The position numbers were made by a program, and so were the translations under genes. DNA of 64,000 bases from Rhizobium leguminosarum (GTDB taxonomy: Bacteria > Pseudomonadota > Alphaproteobacteria > Rhizobiales > Rhizobiaceae), in contig NZ_JAGIOR010000001.1 of assembly GCF_017876795.1 (NCBI RefSeq), positions 3,374,501-3,438,500 on the forward strand, in the 5' to 3' direction. This document shows, piece by piece, positions 17,104 to 25,163 of this stretch. A model generated the notes under the pieces. The model worked only from the letters and a program-made list of their open reading frames with translations, was not told the origin of the DNA and ran no database searches. Position 1 is the first letter of the stretch. Each line of letters starts with the position of its first letter.

Positions 17104-17235
17104 TTACCAAGTCTGGCGGCCATACCAGGCATCGAGTTTCTCCTGCTTGTTGATGAGAAGAAAACGGACCGCAGTGGAAGTTGGTTCCTGTGACGAAGCT
17201 GTGATTTTTAAACCGCCGGAGGATTCTGCGCTCGG
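17104..17235 (-). pseudogene. C-terminal remnant of an unrecognised gene
   Basis: An open minus-strand frame of 43 codons without a start: it contains FLLINKQEKLDAWYGRQTW and then TAA, directly before an intrinsic terminator. The frame is closed upstream by TAG. The arrangement of frame, stop and terminator suggests the tail of a former gene whose body is gone. An IS5 element lies 70 bases further upstream and may mark the loss. Identity unknown. Confidence 0.35.
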
Positions 17236-17303
17236 CTATGATTGCCTTCCAGACCATACGCGCAAGTGCGCGACAGCAGCGACGCCTTTAACTGCTGATC
17301 TAA

Positions 17304-18236
17304 GAGGCTGCCCCAAAAAGATATGAGTGATTTCAGCCAGTTGTGATTCCCTCGGATTTGCGAAGATTCGATGGAGTGCACAATGGCCTGGACTGAAACC
17401 ACCCGACAGCAATATGTCCGTCGGACGAGCCGATATGCAAGCGATGTTACCGATCGCGAATGGGAATTTATTGCGCCGTTCATGCCCGCGCCACGGCGCC
17501 TGGGCCGGCCACGCAAGACCGATCTGCGCGAGGTTTTAAACGCCCTTCTCTATATCGCTTCGACAGGCTGCCAGTGGCGGATGCTGCCGAAGGACTTTCC
17601 GCCCTGTTCAACGGTGCAGCGGTATTTCTATGAATGGCGGGCAATGGGTCTTTGGCCACGGATCAACCACCACCTCGTCATGGAGGCACGGGAGCTGGAC
17701 GGGAAGGAAGCTTCACCGACGGCTGGCGCCATCGACAGCCAAAGCGTCAAAACTACTGAAAGCGGCGGTATTCGGGGCTTTGATGCGGGTAAGAAGATCA
17801 AGGGCCGCAAGCGCCACATCATTGTTGATACGCTCGGGCTGATGGTCGGCCTCATGGTGCACAGCGCTGATATCCAGGACCGCGACGGCGCTCCCGATCT
17901 CCTGAAATCTATCCGCAACCGATGGCCGTGGCTCCTTCATGTCTTCGCCGATGGCGGCTATGCGGGCGACAAGCTGAAAAAGCGGCTGCAGAAAATAGGA
18001 AAATGGACACTCGAAATTATCAAGCGTACCGACAAGGCCAAGGGTTTCGAAATCCTGCCGCGCCGCTGGGTCGTCGAGAGGACGTTCGCCTGGCTGGGAC
18101 GATGCAGAAGATTGGCCAAGGACTTCGAGACATCCATCGCTTCAACAGAAGCCTGGATAACCATCGCTCACATCCGAATGCTCACCAGGCGGCTGGCAAG
18201 ATACGGATATCGTTGAAACCTTTTCGAGTCAGACTC
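17304..18236 (+). mobile_element. IS5-family insertion sequence
   Basis: About 0.93 kb. The ends are imperfect inverted repeats: left GAGGCTGCCCCAAAAAG and right, reverse-complemented, GAGTCTGACTCGAAAAG (13 of 17 match; the similarity continues outward as CTAA/CTGA). One transposase gene fills it. I could not define a clean target duplication. Its right end lies 31 bp from attL of the integrative element. Confidence 0.75.
17383..18216 (+). CDS. IS5 family transposase
   Basis: 277 aa, DDE transposase. N-terminal DUF4096-like domain: SDVTDREWEFIAPFMPAPRRLGRPRK, with YIASTGCQWRMLPKDFPP. Catalytic residues: first Asp in GAIDSQSVKTTESGG, second Asp in HVFADGGYAGDKL, and the Glu in WVVERTFAWLGRCRRLAKDFE. 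GGAG lies 6 bases before ATG 17383. The frame is intact, so the element may be active. Confidence 0.92.
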   Translation: MAWTETTRQQYVRRTSRYASDVTDREWEFIAPFMPAPRRLGRPRKTDLREVLNALLYIASTGCQWRMLPKDFPPCSTVQRYFYEWRAMGLWPRINHHLVMEARELDGKEASPTAGAIDSQSVKTTESGGIRGFDAGKKIKGRKRHIIVDTLGLMVGLMVHSADIQDRDGAPDLLKSIRNRWPWLLHVFADGGYAGDKLKKRLQKIGKWTLEIIKRTDKAKGFEILPRRWVVERTFAWLGRCRRLAKDFETSIASTEAWITIAHIRMLTRRLARYGYR

Positions 18237-18267
18237 TCAGCTAGCGGCCGTCATCTTGAAGATTAGA

Positions 18268-18314
18268 AATGGTGAGAGCGTCGGGGTTCGAACCCGAGAC
18301 CTACTGATTAAAAG
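18268..18314. repeat. attL: displaced 3' end of tRNA-Lys
   Basis: 47 bp identical to 38102-38148, which is the 3' half of the tRNA-Lys gene including the encoded CCA, T arm and part of the anticodon arm. Here the tRNA sequence stops after the anticodon region, so it is the displaced fragment left by site-specific integration. It marks the left edge of the element. Confidence 0.9.
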
Positions 18315-18354
18315 GCTTTATAAAAGCCCGTCATACAAGGGCTTGTGGCACTAC

Positions 18355-18373
18355 GTGCGCCATTTATGCGCCA
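18355..18373. promoter_or_regulatory. Candidate integrase arm-binding sites (left)
   Basis: GTGCGCCA (18355-18362) and ATGCGCCA (18366-18373) in tandem, 41 bases inside attL. The octamer recurs as TGGCGCAT at 19606-19613 in front of the integrase gene and near the right end at 37978-37985 and 38057-38064. The end-located distribution suggests arm-type sites; binding is not shown. Confidence 0.4.
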
Positions 18374-18404
18374 CTTAGGTCGAAGTAACCTCCGGTAATG
18401 AGCG

Positions 18405-19580
18405 TCAATCGGAGAAAATCCCTTCACTGATTTTGTCCATCGCTGCCTTATGTGTCTCAGCTGGAAACAGATGTCCGTACCGGTCCATCGTGATTTGGAA
18501 TGAGGCGTGACCGGCAAGGGTTTGGACAGCCTTGGGCGACAGGCCGGCTTCAATCCAGAGGCTTACTGCGAAGTGCCGCAAGGCATGCCACCCGATATCC
18601 TCGATTTGTGCTTTTTCTATAAGGGGCTTCCAATGGCGTTTCATGAAGTTCGTGTGCCGGGTATATCCGCCTTCGGAATCAGGGAATACAAAATCATCGT
18701 CGCCGGCAAACTTGGAATCTTCGCGCCATTGCTTGAGCGCATTCACAAGCGCGTTGCCTAACGGGACTTCCCGCGTGCCAGCCTTCGATTTAGTCACGCT
18801 GAAATTTCCGAACCCGTCGACTCTAGTGTCGACCTTCACGCTTCCCGCCTTCAGGTTCAGCCTGTTCCAACGCAGCGCCCACTGTTCCGAAGCTCTCAAG
18901 GCCGCCGTAGCGGCAAACACGACGCCCAGGACAAGCCATGACGGCGGCCGATTGCCTTTGGCGAGCTTTTCCGTGTCCGTCTTCTCAAGGGATCTGGCGG
19001 CCTTCTGCAGGATGGCTAGTTCGGCCTTCGAAGGCGGCGTGACCTTCTCAGTCCCCTCGCCCCGCTTTGCCTCTACGCGGACGCCACGAGCGACGTTCAC
19101 GGCAACCATGTCCTGGCCTACTGCGTATTGCAGCGTGCGCGACAGAGCGCCAATGACGCACCGTATAGTCGGAATTCCGACCGGCTCCTCCTGCTCTTTC
19201 AGCGTCTCAATAAGCCCGGTCACCGACCGCGCGGTGAGCTCAGCAAGTTTGATGTGCCCAATATGCGACTTGACGTGCGTCCGTAGCTGGCCGGAGGTGT
19301 TGCGCAGGTACATGGTCGTTACCTGCTCTTCCTGGTGCCGCTTTTCCAGATGCTTGATGAACGCTTCGATCGCGTCGCCGACCGTCTTTTTCTTCGCTTC
19401 CTCGCGGAAAGCTCCCTTGCTGATTTGCCCCTCCACCTCCACACGGCGGGCGTCGGCATCCTTCTTCTTGGCAAACTGTTCTTTGTGCCGTTTGCCCTGC
19501 TTGTCGGTAAAAGCCAGCGTCCAGGCTTCCCGCTCTTCACCCTTGCTGGTTTTCCATCTGCGTTTCGTGATCGTCGCCAT
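18405..19580 (-). CDS. int: Tyrosine-type site-specific integrase
   Basis: 391 aa. Arm-binding N-terminal domain (MATITKRRWKTSKGEEREAW), SAM-like core-binding domain (residues about 60-165), and the catalytic domain with Arg I in AALRASEQWALRW, His-x-x-Arg in WHALRHFAVSLW, the second His in LAGHAS, and the tyrosine nucleophile in MDRYGHLF. The motif set is complete, so it should be active. ATG 19580 follows CAGGAG by 5 bases. The gene is transcribed toward attL and is divergent from the AlpA-like gene. It inserts the element into tRNA-Lys. Confidence 0.95.
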   Translation of the reverse strand: MATITKRRWKTSKGEEREAWTLAFTDKQGKRHKEQFAKKKDADARRVEVEGQISKGAFREEAKKKTVGDAIEAFIKHLEKRHQEEQVTTMYLRNTSGQLRTHVKSHIGHIKLAELTARSVTGLIETLKEQEEPVGIPTIRCVIGALSRTLQYAVGQDMVAVNVARGVRVEAKRGEGTEKVTPPSKAELAILQKAARSLEKTDTEKLAKGNRPPSWLVLGVVFAATAALRASEQWALRWNRLNLKAGSVKVDTRVDGFGNFSVTKSKAGTREVPLGNALVNALKQWREDSKFAGDDDFVFPDSEGGYTRHTNFMKRHWKPLIEKAQIEDIGWHALRHFAVSLWIEAGLSPKAVQTLAGHASFQITMDRYGHLFPAETHKAAMDKISEGIFSD

Positions 19581-19650
19581 GTCGACTCCTGACCTACTTA
19601 CATTATGGCGCATATAAAGCACGACAACGAAATGCAAGCAAGGCCAAACC

Positions 19651-19679
19651 TTGACATTTTTGTAAGTCTACAACATAGT
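19651..19679 (+). promoter_or_regulatory. Rightward promoter of the replication/early genes
   Basis: TTGACA (19651-19656), 17 bases, CATAGT (19674-19679). A second TTGACA-type hexamer starts near 19691. Both point toward the small HTH gene at 19722 and lie in the divergent int/alpA-like interval. Confidence 0.55.
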
Positions 19680-19721
19680 GAGAAAATGGATTTGACACAC
19701 TGATCCACGCTCGAAAATACC

Positions 19722-19964
19722 ATGTTTACAAATGCTGTCAATACCGAAAAGGAGAAAAATTTGGAAGCCGCGAACGACAACGTCATTGAGGGTGATCTTC
19801 TTATGGGAGCCGACGCAATCGCGCGCTTCCTAGGGATCACTCGCAGGCAAACATATCGGCTGGTGTATGACGGAATCGCGCCGTCATTCAAGTTGGGCGG
19901 CACGGTCGCTGCCCGCCGGTCATCACTCACCGCCTGGATGGCGACTGCGGAGAAAGCAGCATGA
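19722..19964 (+). CDS. AlpA/excisionase-like HTH protein
   Basis: 80 aa. After a 25-residue linker comes a MerR-type winged HTH of the excisionase/AlpA kind: LLMGADAIARFLGITRRQTYRLVYDGIAPSFKLGGTVAARRSSLTAWM. Such proteins direct excision or activate integrase and satellite genes. It is divergent from the integrase, the placement seen for alpA in Gram-negative phage-inducible islands. A shorter start at the ATG near 19804 is possible. The next gene overlaps its stop (ATGA). Confidence 0.75.
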   Translation: MFTNAVNTEKEKNLEAANDNVIEGDLLMGADAIARFLGITRRQTYRLVYDGIAPSFKLGGTVAARRSSLTAWMATAEKAA

Positions 19965-20170
19965 AGGTCATCCGTCTCGAATCTGTGTTCTCGACCGACC
20001 CATCAGTCGCGTGGCTTTCGGTCGACGTCGAACTCGACGACGGCACCATACTTCAAAATGTCGATGTAATTGATAATGGCACGTATATCCGCGTTAACGG
20101 CGCGGACCCAGCCATCCGAGAGCAGATTATTGGAGCGGCCTTCGAAGAAGCGAAGCGCCGCCAGAGTTAA
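19961..20170 (+). CDS. Small hypothetical protein of the integrative element
   Basis: 69 aa: MKVIRLESVFSTDPSVAWLSVDVELDDGT, then a C-terminal helix REQIIGAAFEEAKRR. The ATG overlaps the stop of the AlpA-like gene, indicating coupled translation. No family recognised. Probably an early gene. Confidence 0.6.
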   Translation: MKVIRLESVFSTDPSVAWLSVDVELDDGTILQNVDVIDNGTYIRVNGADPAIREQIIGAAFEEAKRRQS

Positions 20171-20188
20171 CCTCCACCAGGAGACATC

Positions 20189-20428
20189 ATGCAGATCCTT
20201 TCAATCCGCCCCGATACGCGGGGCGGAAACGCTGTTGCGCGTTTTGACGCCGAGCTTGCGCCCGGCATTCGCGCCTACGATTTGAAACTCGTGCAGGCCA
20301 GAAACGGCCTTCGCGTCTTCGGCCCGTCGATCGCCGGCGGGCCTGCCATCACCTTCGCGCCCGCCGTCGCGGATGAACTTGCAACACTTGCCATGGGGGA
20401 AGTCGCCCGAGATGACAAACGAGCCTAA
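20189..20428 (+). CDS. Small hypothetical protein of the integrative element
   Basis: 79 aa, beginning MQILSIRPDTRGGNAVARFDAELAPGIRAYDLKL. A beta-rich fold with NGLRVFGPS and a hydrophobic C-terminal helix resembles small SpoVG-like phage-associated proteins, but the match is only by eye. It ends 17 bases inside the DUF3987 gene, so they are cotranscribed. CCAGGAGA lies before the ATG. Confidence 0.6.
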   Translation: MQILSIRPDTRGGNAVARFDAELAPGIRAYDLKLVQARNGLRVFGPSIAGGPAITFAPAVADELATLAMGEVARDDKRA

Positions 20429-22130
20429 ACACTACCCGTTGATAAGCAAATGCTTCGCCAAGTACGGCGGCACGATTGACGGGCCTTGGCTCAAAGGCGC
20501 GACGATCTGCAAGCAGCCTACGGATCTTTACGTGGCGGCCGACGGCCAAAGCATCGTCGTGAACAAAACCGAAGGCCAGTACGACGCGAAGGAATTGTCG
20601 CTCTATCTCGGCATCGAACTAGGCCTACCACTTGCCACCTTCCAGAAGCGGGCCGCCAACCCTCACGCCAACGACAACCGCCCTGCCCCTATTGATCTAT
20701 GGGAGCGGATAGCTCACCCGCCTCTGCTCGCCGATCTCCTTCCTGGTGTCATTGCAGACTTCGCCTGCATCCAGGGAGACCTGATGGGCGCCGACCCCGC
20801 TGGCCTCGCTATGGCTGCCCTCGCGACATGCGCGGCGGCTATCCCGGACACTATCGAGATCCGGCCAAAAGAACATGATCCTTCTTGGACAGAAAGCGCG
20901 CGCCTCTGGGTCGCTCTCGTTGGCCTGCCGTCGACGATGAAGAGCCCAGTGATCGCTGCCGCTACCAGGCCGCTGAAGGCATTGGATGCGCAGCTTTATC
21001 GACAGTTCGCTGAATCGAAGGCGGCGTACGACGGGCTCGACAAGGATCAGAAACTGACAACAGACGCTCCGCGGCACACGCGACTGAGGCTCGAGGACAC
21101 CACGATCGAGGCAGCGCAGGAAGTCCTGAAGGATAGCCCCGACGGCGTACTCCTCATTCAGGACGAACTCTCCGGATGGTTTGGCTCGATGGAAAAGTAT
21201 TCTGGCGGCGGTCGCGGATCTGCAAAAGATCGTGCCTTTTGGCTCCAGTCATTCAACGGCGGCCAGTACACGGTGAACCGAGTTGGCCGCGGCGCTTCTG
21301 TCATCCCCAACCTGTCGGTATCGCTTATTGGAGGTATCCAGCCCGAGCCGATTAAGGCCATCGCCAGCGATATGCACGACGATGGCCTATTGCAGCGCTT
21401 GTTTCCTATCGTGCTTCGCGCAGGGAAGCTCGGCAAGGATGTGCCGATGCCGGACGTTGCCGGCAAGTACTCGGCGCTCGTCGAGCGTCTGACGCAGCTT
21501 AGAACGCCAATGCGAGGCGGCATGCAGGAAGCGCCCGTGCGATTCTCGGCAGCCGCACAGCGCGTTTGGCAGGAAGTGACGGAACGGAATTTTGAACTGG
21601 CCTCTGGATGGGAATCGGTGAACGTTAAGCTTGCCGCCCACTGCGGAAAGTTTAACGGCATGTTCGCCCGGCTATGCCTGACGTGGCATTGCGCCGAAGC
21701 AAAAGGTGACCGGCCCGCGTCAACTATCAACGAAGACGTTGCCTTGCGCGTCAGAGACTTCCTGTACGGCTTCCTCTACCCGCACGCCATCGCATTTTAC
21801 ACAGACGTCATCGGCCTATCCGGAAAAGACGACGCAGTTTTAGCCACGGCTGGTTACATCCTGTCGAAGGGCATCCACAAGATCACGCTTCGTGACATGA
21901 AGCGCGGCGACGCCGCAATGCGCGCCTTGACCCCGGAACAGGCCGAAGCGGTCATGGCTCAACTGGATGCCTTCGGGTGGCTTGCGCCGGTTCCCTCAAT
22001 ACGTAGGGACAGCAAGGAATGGGCTATCGATACTCGTGTTTTCGAAATCTTCGAAGAACGAGCCGAAGCTGAAAAAGAGCGCCGTGAAAACGTCAGAGGG
22101 ATTATTCGTGATGTCGTAAAGGTTGCATAG
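20412..22130 (+). CDS. DUF3987 domain protein, primase-helicase-like replication protein
   Basis: 572 aa. The DUF3987 core begins near residue 100 with LLADLLPGVIADFACIQGDLMG and contains a P-loop variant LPSTMKSPVIAAATRPL and the acidic motif LLIQDELSGWFGS. DUF3987 proteins are phage and plasmid replication-type ATPases. The ATG at 20412 overlaps the previous gene. A long imperfect inverted repeat lies immediately downstream (22143-22251). It is the only replication-type gene in the element, so I infer autonomous replication after excision. A separate primase catalytic domain was not recognised. Confidence 0.75.
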   Translation: MTNEPKHYPLISKCFAKYGGTIDGPWLKGATICKQPTDLYVAADGQSIVVNKTEGQYDAKELSLYLGIELGLPLATFQKRAANPHANDNRPAPIDLWERIAHPPLLADLLPGVIADFACIQGDLMGADPAGLAMAALATCAAAIPDTIEIRPKEHDPSWTESARLWVALVGLPSTMKSPVIAAATRPLKALDAQLYRQFAESKAAYDGLDKDQKLTTDAPRHTRLRLEDTTIEAAQEVLKDSPDGVLLIQDELSGWFGSMEKYSGGGRGSAKDRAFWLQSFNGGQYTVNRVGRGASVIPNLSVSLIGGIQPEPIKAIASDMHDDGLLQRLFPIVLRAGKLGKDVPMPDVAGKYSALVERLTQLRTPMRGGMQEAPVRFSAAAQRVWQEVTERNFELASGWESVNVKLAAHCGKFNGMFARLCLTWHCAEAKGDRPASTINEDVALRVRDFLYGFLYPHAIAFYTDVIGLSGKDDAVLATAGYILSKGIHKITLRDMKRGDAAMRALTPEQAEAVMAQLDAFGWLAPVPSIRRDSKEWAIDTRVFEIFEERAEAEKERRENVRGIIRDVVKVA

Positions 22131-22142
22131 CTGAGAAAATTG

Positions 22143-22251
22143 CAAGTGTCCGAAGTGTCCCTTGCGCGCGTGAGATGTAACCAAGATAGGCGGTCTTTTC
22201 TTCTAGTTTGAATATCTGTCTCGCCCGCGCAAGGGACGGTCTGGACACTTG
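22143..22251. repeat. Long imperfect inverted repeat after the replication gene
   Basis: Two 32-base arms (22143-22174 and 22220-22251) match as inverted copies at about 26 of 32 positions. Shared blocks are CAAGTGTCC and GTCCCTTGCGCG. The loop is 45 bases. The left arm also contains a short direct repeat AAGTGTCC. It could be an origin-type structure or a terminator; there is no T-run to support the latter. Confidence 0.6.
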
Positions 22252-22293
22252 AATTAACCCCAACTGTATCTGAGGAGATCACACAGGTGAACC

Positions 22294-22506
22294 ATGTTTG
22301 CACTTACCCCCTATTACGCCAGCCGTGAAGTTTACGAAAAGCAGCCCGGCGGCGAAATGAAAGCCAGCTGGCGAACTTGCCGCGTTATCGGCGTGAAGGA
22401 TGAAGACGGAGAGCCGACCTATGTCGTCGAATACGTCGAGGGCGGCATCACCTATCTGGCGACGGAAAGTTACCTGAAACGGCCAGAGCCAGGCAATCCG
22501 TTGTGA
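22294..22506 (+). CDS. Small hypothetical protein of the integrative element
   Basis: 70 aa: MFALTPYYASREVYEKQPGG, then CRVIGVKDEDGEPTYVVEYVEGG, a compact beta-rich sequence. The stop overlaps the GTG start of the next gene. No family recognised. Confidence 0.55.
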   Translation: MFALTPYYASREVYEKQPGGEMKASWRTCRVIGVKDEDGEPTYVVEYVEGGITYLATESYLKRPEPGNPL

Positions 22507-22694
22507 CCATTGCCGCCACCCTTCACGACATCGCCGACCGCCTGGAGCGGCTGGCACCATCGCACCGGGATCCTTTCCGGTATTTTGAAGAGAAGTCGGA
22601 GTTGGTCGCGGAGTTGCGGTGGCTGGCCGTAGGTGTGAAAACTTTGCGCACCTACGCCAACGACAACACGCCACAGGGGAGGACAGCGGTCTAG
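22503..22694 (+). CDS. Small hypothetical protein of the integrative element
   Basis: 63 aa with a GTG start that overlaps the previous stop (GTGA). Helical: TIAATLHDIADRLERLAPSH, then EEKSELVAELRWLAVGVK. No family recognised. Last gene before a gene-free 840-base stretch. Confidence 0.5.
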   Translation: MTIAATLHDIADRLERLAPSHRDPFRYFEEKSELVAELRWLAVGVKTLRTYANDNTPQGRTAV

Positions 22695-22978
22695 GTAGGA
22701 AAAGCGACGATTTGTTCCCTGTATATGTGAAGGCGTCCCTTTTCGCGTTTATGTGGAGAGTATGGTGAAGGTGACCTGACTTTTTGCGTTTTCGCAGAGA
22801 GTATAGCGACGGGATGTCGTCCCTTTCTGCAGTCTCGAAGGGTGTATTTTTGCGGGGATGTGCATTTTTCGTGCGTCGTTGCTGCGTACCCTTATGAGAC
22901 CCGCCGCAATCAGCAAATATTCAGCCTGATGTTTAAATTCCCGGAAGTTGCCACCTGTATGAGTGAAGGCCGTCGCAC

Positions 22979-23071
22979 CACGCGCATTCAAATCCCCTAG
23001 GGATGAGTACAGGCGCAACCGGGCAGCATGACCGTCTCCCACGCGCACTCAAGTCACCATGGGTTGAGTAC
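22979..23071. repeat. Pair of 32-bp palindromic direct repeats
   Basis: Copies at 22979-23010 and 23040-23071 match at 26 of 32 positions. Both begin CACGCGCA and end GAGTAC, and each has a palindromic core (CCCTAGGG in the first, CTCAA...CCATGG...TTGAG in the second). Spacing is 61 bp. They look like protein-binding sites. Confidence 0.6.
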
Positions 23072-23448
23072 GGACTCAAACATCGCCCTGAGCGGTTAGT
23101 TTGATCCCCTAAGAATTTCCAGTCGTCCCTCGTGGGCGGCTTTTTATCAGGCCGCGGTTACCTCAGAGATTTTCTCGGCCTGGCCGGCACTTCGGTGACC
23201 GGCGAAAATCGGTGCTGCCGCACCGCCAGCCGTCCATCGCTCCAACGATGAAAGCGCCCGCCAGTCATGCGGCGGCGCCCGACGGCGCATCATTCAAATT
23301 CGGGGTGATGTCCCGAACAGCCGCCGTCCTTCTCCGAGGGCCAAGGCAACCGCGTCGACCTGTTCGCGGTTTCCAGGCGGCGACCCTATTTTCGGAGGCC
23401 GGATGTACGCCACGAAAATACCATCCCGGCTTGACGGCCGGTTGATCG

Positions 23449-23497
23449 AGCCGCGGCTCTCCTCCTCCTCAGGGATCGAGCCGCGGCTTTTGTTTTA
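23449..23497 (+). terminator. Terminator-like hairpin before the head module
   Basis: AGCCGCGGCT occurs at 23449-23458 and 23479-23488. Because the decamer is self-complementary, the two copies can pair across a 20-base loop. TTTGTTTTA follows. A 56-codon frame starting at 23403 with GGAGG before it runs through the hairpin, so an attenuator-like leader is possible. Confidence 0.5.
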
Positions 23498-23535
23498 CCC
23501 GTCGAAGCTTTCGACGCTGATAGGAAAATCAAAAC

Positions 23536-23964
23536 ATGACACTGCCCGCTTTTTGGCGGCAGCCGTCCTTTAGCGTCGTCGAGACGGCCGATCTCATCGG
23601 CGTTTCCGAAGCGACGTTGCGGGCATGGCTGACGCGCGCACCGCCTGGCGACTTTCTCGGCGTAAAGACGAGTGGCCGCATCCATTTCTCCGGCCGTCAC
23701 CTCTTCTACTACCTACTGGTCGCGCACCTCAGCGCCTATGGCGTTCCGATCCGCACCGCTCTCCATGCCGCTGCGCGGCACGCCACCGATGAACTTCCTG
23801 GCGAGGAATGGCTGGTCGTGAAGACGGCCGGCGCCGTCACGAATTTCGAGCTAGCAGAAGACATCCCCACGACCGCCGCGCCGGCTCTGATCCTACCGCT
23901 TCGCGCGTTGGCTGTCGGACTGACCGGGCGCGCTGCCGTCGTTTACGCAACTGAGGGCGCATGA
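23536..23964 (+). CDS. Phage-type HTH protein preceding the portal gene
   Basis: 142 aa. N-terminal MerR-like HTH: FSVVETADLIGVSEATLRAWLTRAPPGDFLGVKTSGRIHFSGRHL, then a helical domain with YLLVAHLSAYGVPIRTALHAAARHA. Its stop overlaps the portal start (ATGATG). Such proteins sit at the start of head modules in many alphaproteobacterial prophages. It may regulate the module; no direct evidence. Confidence 0.6.
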   Translation: MTLPAFWRQPSFSVVETADLIGVSEATLRAWLTRAPPGDFLGVKTSGRIHFSGRHLFYYLLVAHLSAYGVPIRTALHAAARHATDELPGEEWLVVKTAGAVTNFELAEDIPTTAAPALILPLRALAVGLTGRAAVVYATEGA

Positions 23965-25163
23965 TGTGGCCATTCAACAAGCCAGCGCCCGTCGCGGTCG
24001 AAACGAAATCCCTCGGAGATCCGACCGCTGAGCTCCTGGAGCTGTTCGGCGCCATCCCGGCCGGCACGTCGATCAGCAACGCCGATGCCCTGTCAGTGCC
24101 CGCCGTGTCTGCTGCGGTCCGGATCATCTCGGAAGCTGCGGCCAGCCTTGACCTGAAGCTCAAGCGCAAGGTAGATGGCGCCGAAGAGGATGTCGCCGAC
24201 CATCCGGCGCTCAAGCTGCTCGCCGGCCAGGCGAACAGCTGGACTTCTGGATATGAGCTAATCCGCGATCTGGTGGCAGCTGCGCTGACGAAGGATTTCG
24301 GCGGCCTGGCATTCGTGACCCGCGTCGGTTCTGACCCGCGAGAGATCATCATCTACCGCGACTCGATCATTACCTACGATCTTGACGACAAGACGAACGA
24401 GCCCCGTTACCGCCTTGGCAGTCTAACGGTTCCGGCCGCTAACGTCCTGCACCTGCGAGGCCCGTTCTCCAAAAGCCCGCTGTCGTTGGCTCGTGGCGCC
24501 GTCTCCATGGCGAAGGCGATGGAAGACTATGCCAATGGCCTATGGTCGAACGGCGCGCGTCCTGGCGGCGTTATCGAGACGCCGAGCAAGCTTGGCAGCG
24601 ACGGCGTTAAGGCCCTGCTGGCTGGCTGGAAAGCTGCCTTCGGCGGAAAGGCCAATGCGGGCAAAACGGCGGTTCTCTATGAGGGCGCCACCTATAAGCA
24701 GATGGCGCTGACCAGTGTCGACGGCCAGTTCAATGAGAGTCGGACCGCGCAAGTGCTAGAAATTGCGCGGGCGTTTCGTGTCCCGCCCGGCATGCTCTTC
24801 GAACTTAGTCGCAATACCTGGTCGAACTCTGAACAGCAGGCCAAGGAATTCATCAGCTACGCGCTGGTGCCGTGGCTGCGCGCACTTGAGTCGGCTTTCA
24901 ATCGAACATTGCTCACGGATGAAGAGCGCGGCGAATATCGCTTTGCGTTCGACGTCGACGACACCAGCCAAGCCGATCTAACGGCTCGCGCCACTGCGAT
25001 CTCGACCCTGATCACGGCTCGCGTTCTCAACCCCAACGAGGCCCGCGATTGGCTTGGCATGCCCCCGCGCGCTGGCGGCAACGAGTACGCCAATCCGGCG
25101 ATCGACACCGCCAAGCCCGCCGCCAACGATAACCAAGCGCCCAAGAAGCAGGAGTCGGCATGA
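23961..25163 (+). CDS. HK97-family phage portal protein
   Basis: 400 aa, normal length. Forms the dodecameric ring through which DNA enters the head. Features: N-terminal VPAVSAAVRIISEAAASLDLKL, then HPALKLLAGQANSWTSGYELIRDL, then YKQMALTSVDGQFNESRTAQVLEIARAFRVPPGMLFE and WSNSEQQAKEFISYALVPWLRALESAFNRTLLT, all hallmarks of Phage_portal. Overlaps its neighbours on both sides by 4 bases. Confidence 0.92.
   Translation: MMWPFNKPAPVAVETKSLGDPTAELLELFGAIPAGTSISNADALSVPAVSAAVRIISEAAASLDLKLKRKVDGAEEDVADHPALKLLAGQANSWTSGYELIRDLVAAALTKDFGGLAFVTRVGSDPREIIIYRDSIITYDLDDKTNEPRYRLGSLTVPAANVLHLRGPFSKSPLSLARGAVSMAKAMEDYANGLWSNGARPGGVIETPSKLGSDGVKALLAGWKAAFGGKANAGKTAVLYEGATYKQMALTSVDGQFNESRTAQVLEIARAFRVPPGMLFELSRNTWSNSEQQAKEFISYALVPWLRALESAFNRTLLTDEERGEYRFAFDVDDTSQADLTARATAISTLITARVLNPNEARDWLGMPPRAGGNEYANPAIDTAKPAANDNQAPKKQESA

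Larger units (their letters stand above)
22695..23535. other. Gene-free control region between early and head modules
   Basis: About 840 bases without a supported gene. It contains two 32-bp palindromic direct repeats (22979 and 23040), a weak hairpin followed by TTTTTAT near 23122-23147, and a terminator-like double GC-rich palindrome at 23449-23497. The position between the replication and structural modules suits a regulatory or cis-acting packaging region. A 99-aa minus-strand frame at 22749-23048 overlaps the repeats and lacks support. Confidence 0.5.

Noticed and set aside
18271..18311. A second tRNA-Lys gene
   Set aside because: Only the 3' part is present; it lacks the acceptor 5' strand and D arm. 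It is the attL fragment.
22749..23048. 99-aa minus-strand gene
   Set aside because: Overlaps the palindromic repeats, has no ribosome binding site and no recognisable fold.
22979..23071. CRISPR array
   Set aside because: Only two imperfect, palindromic copies and no cas genes.
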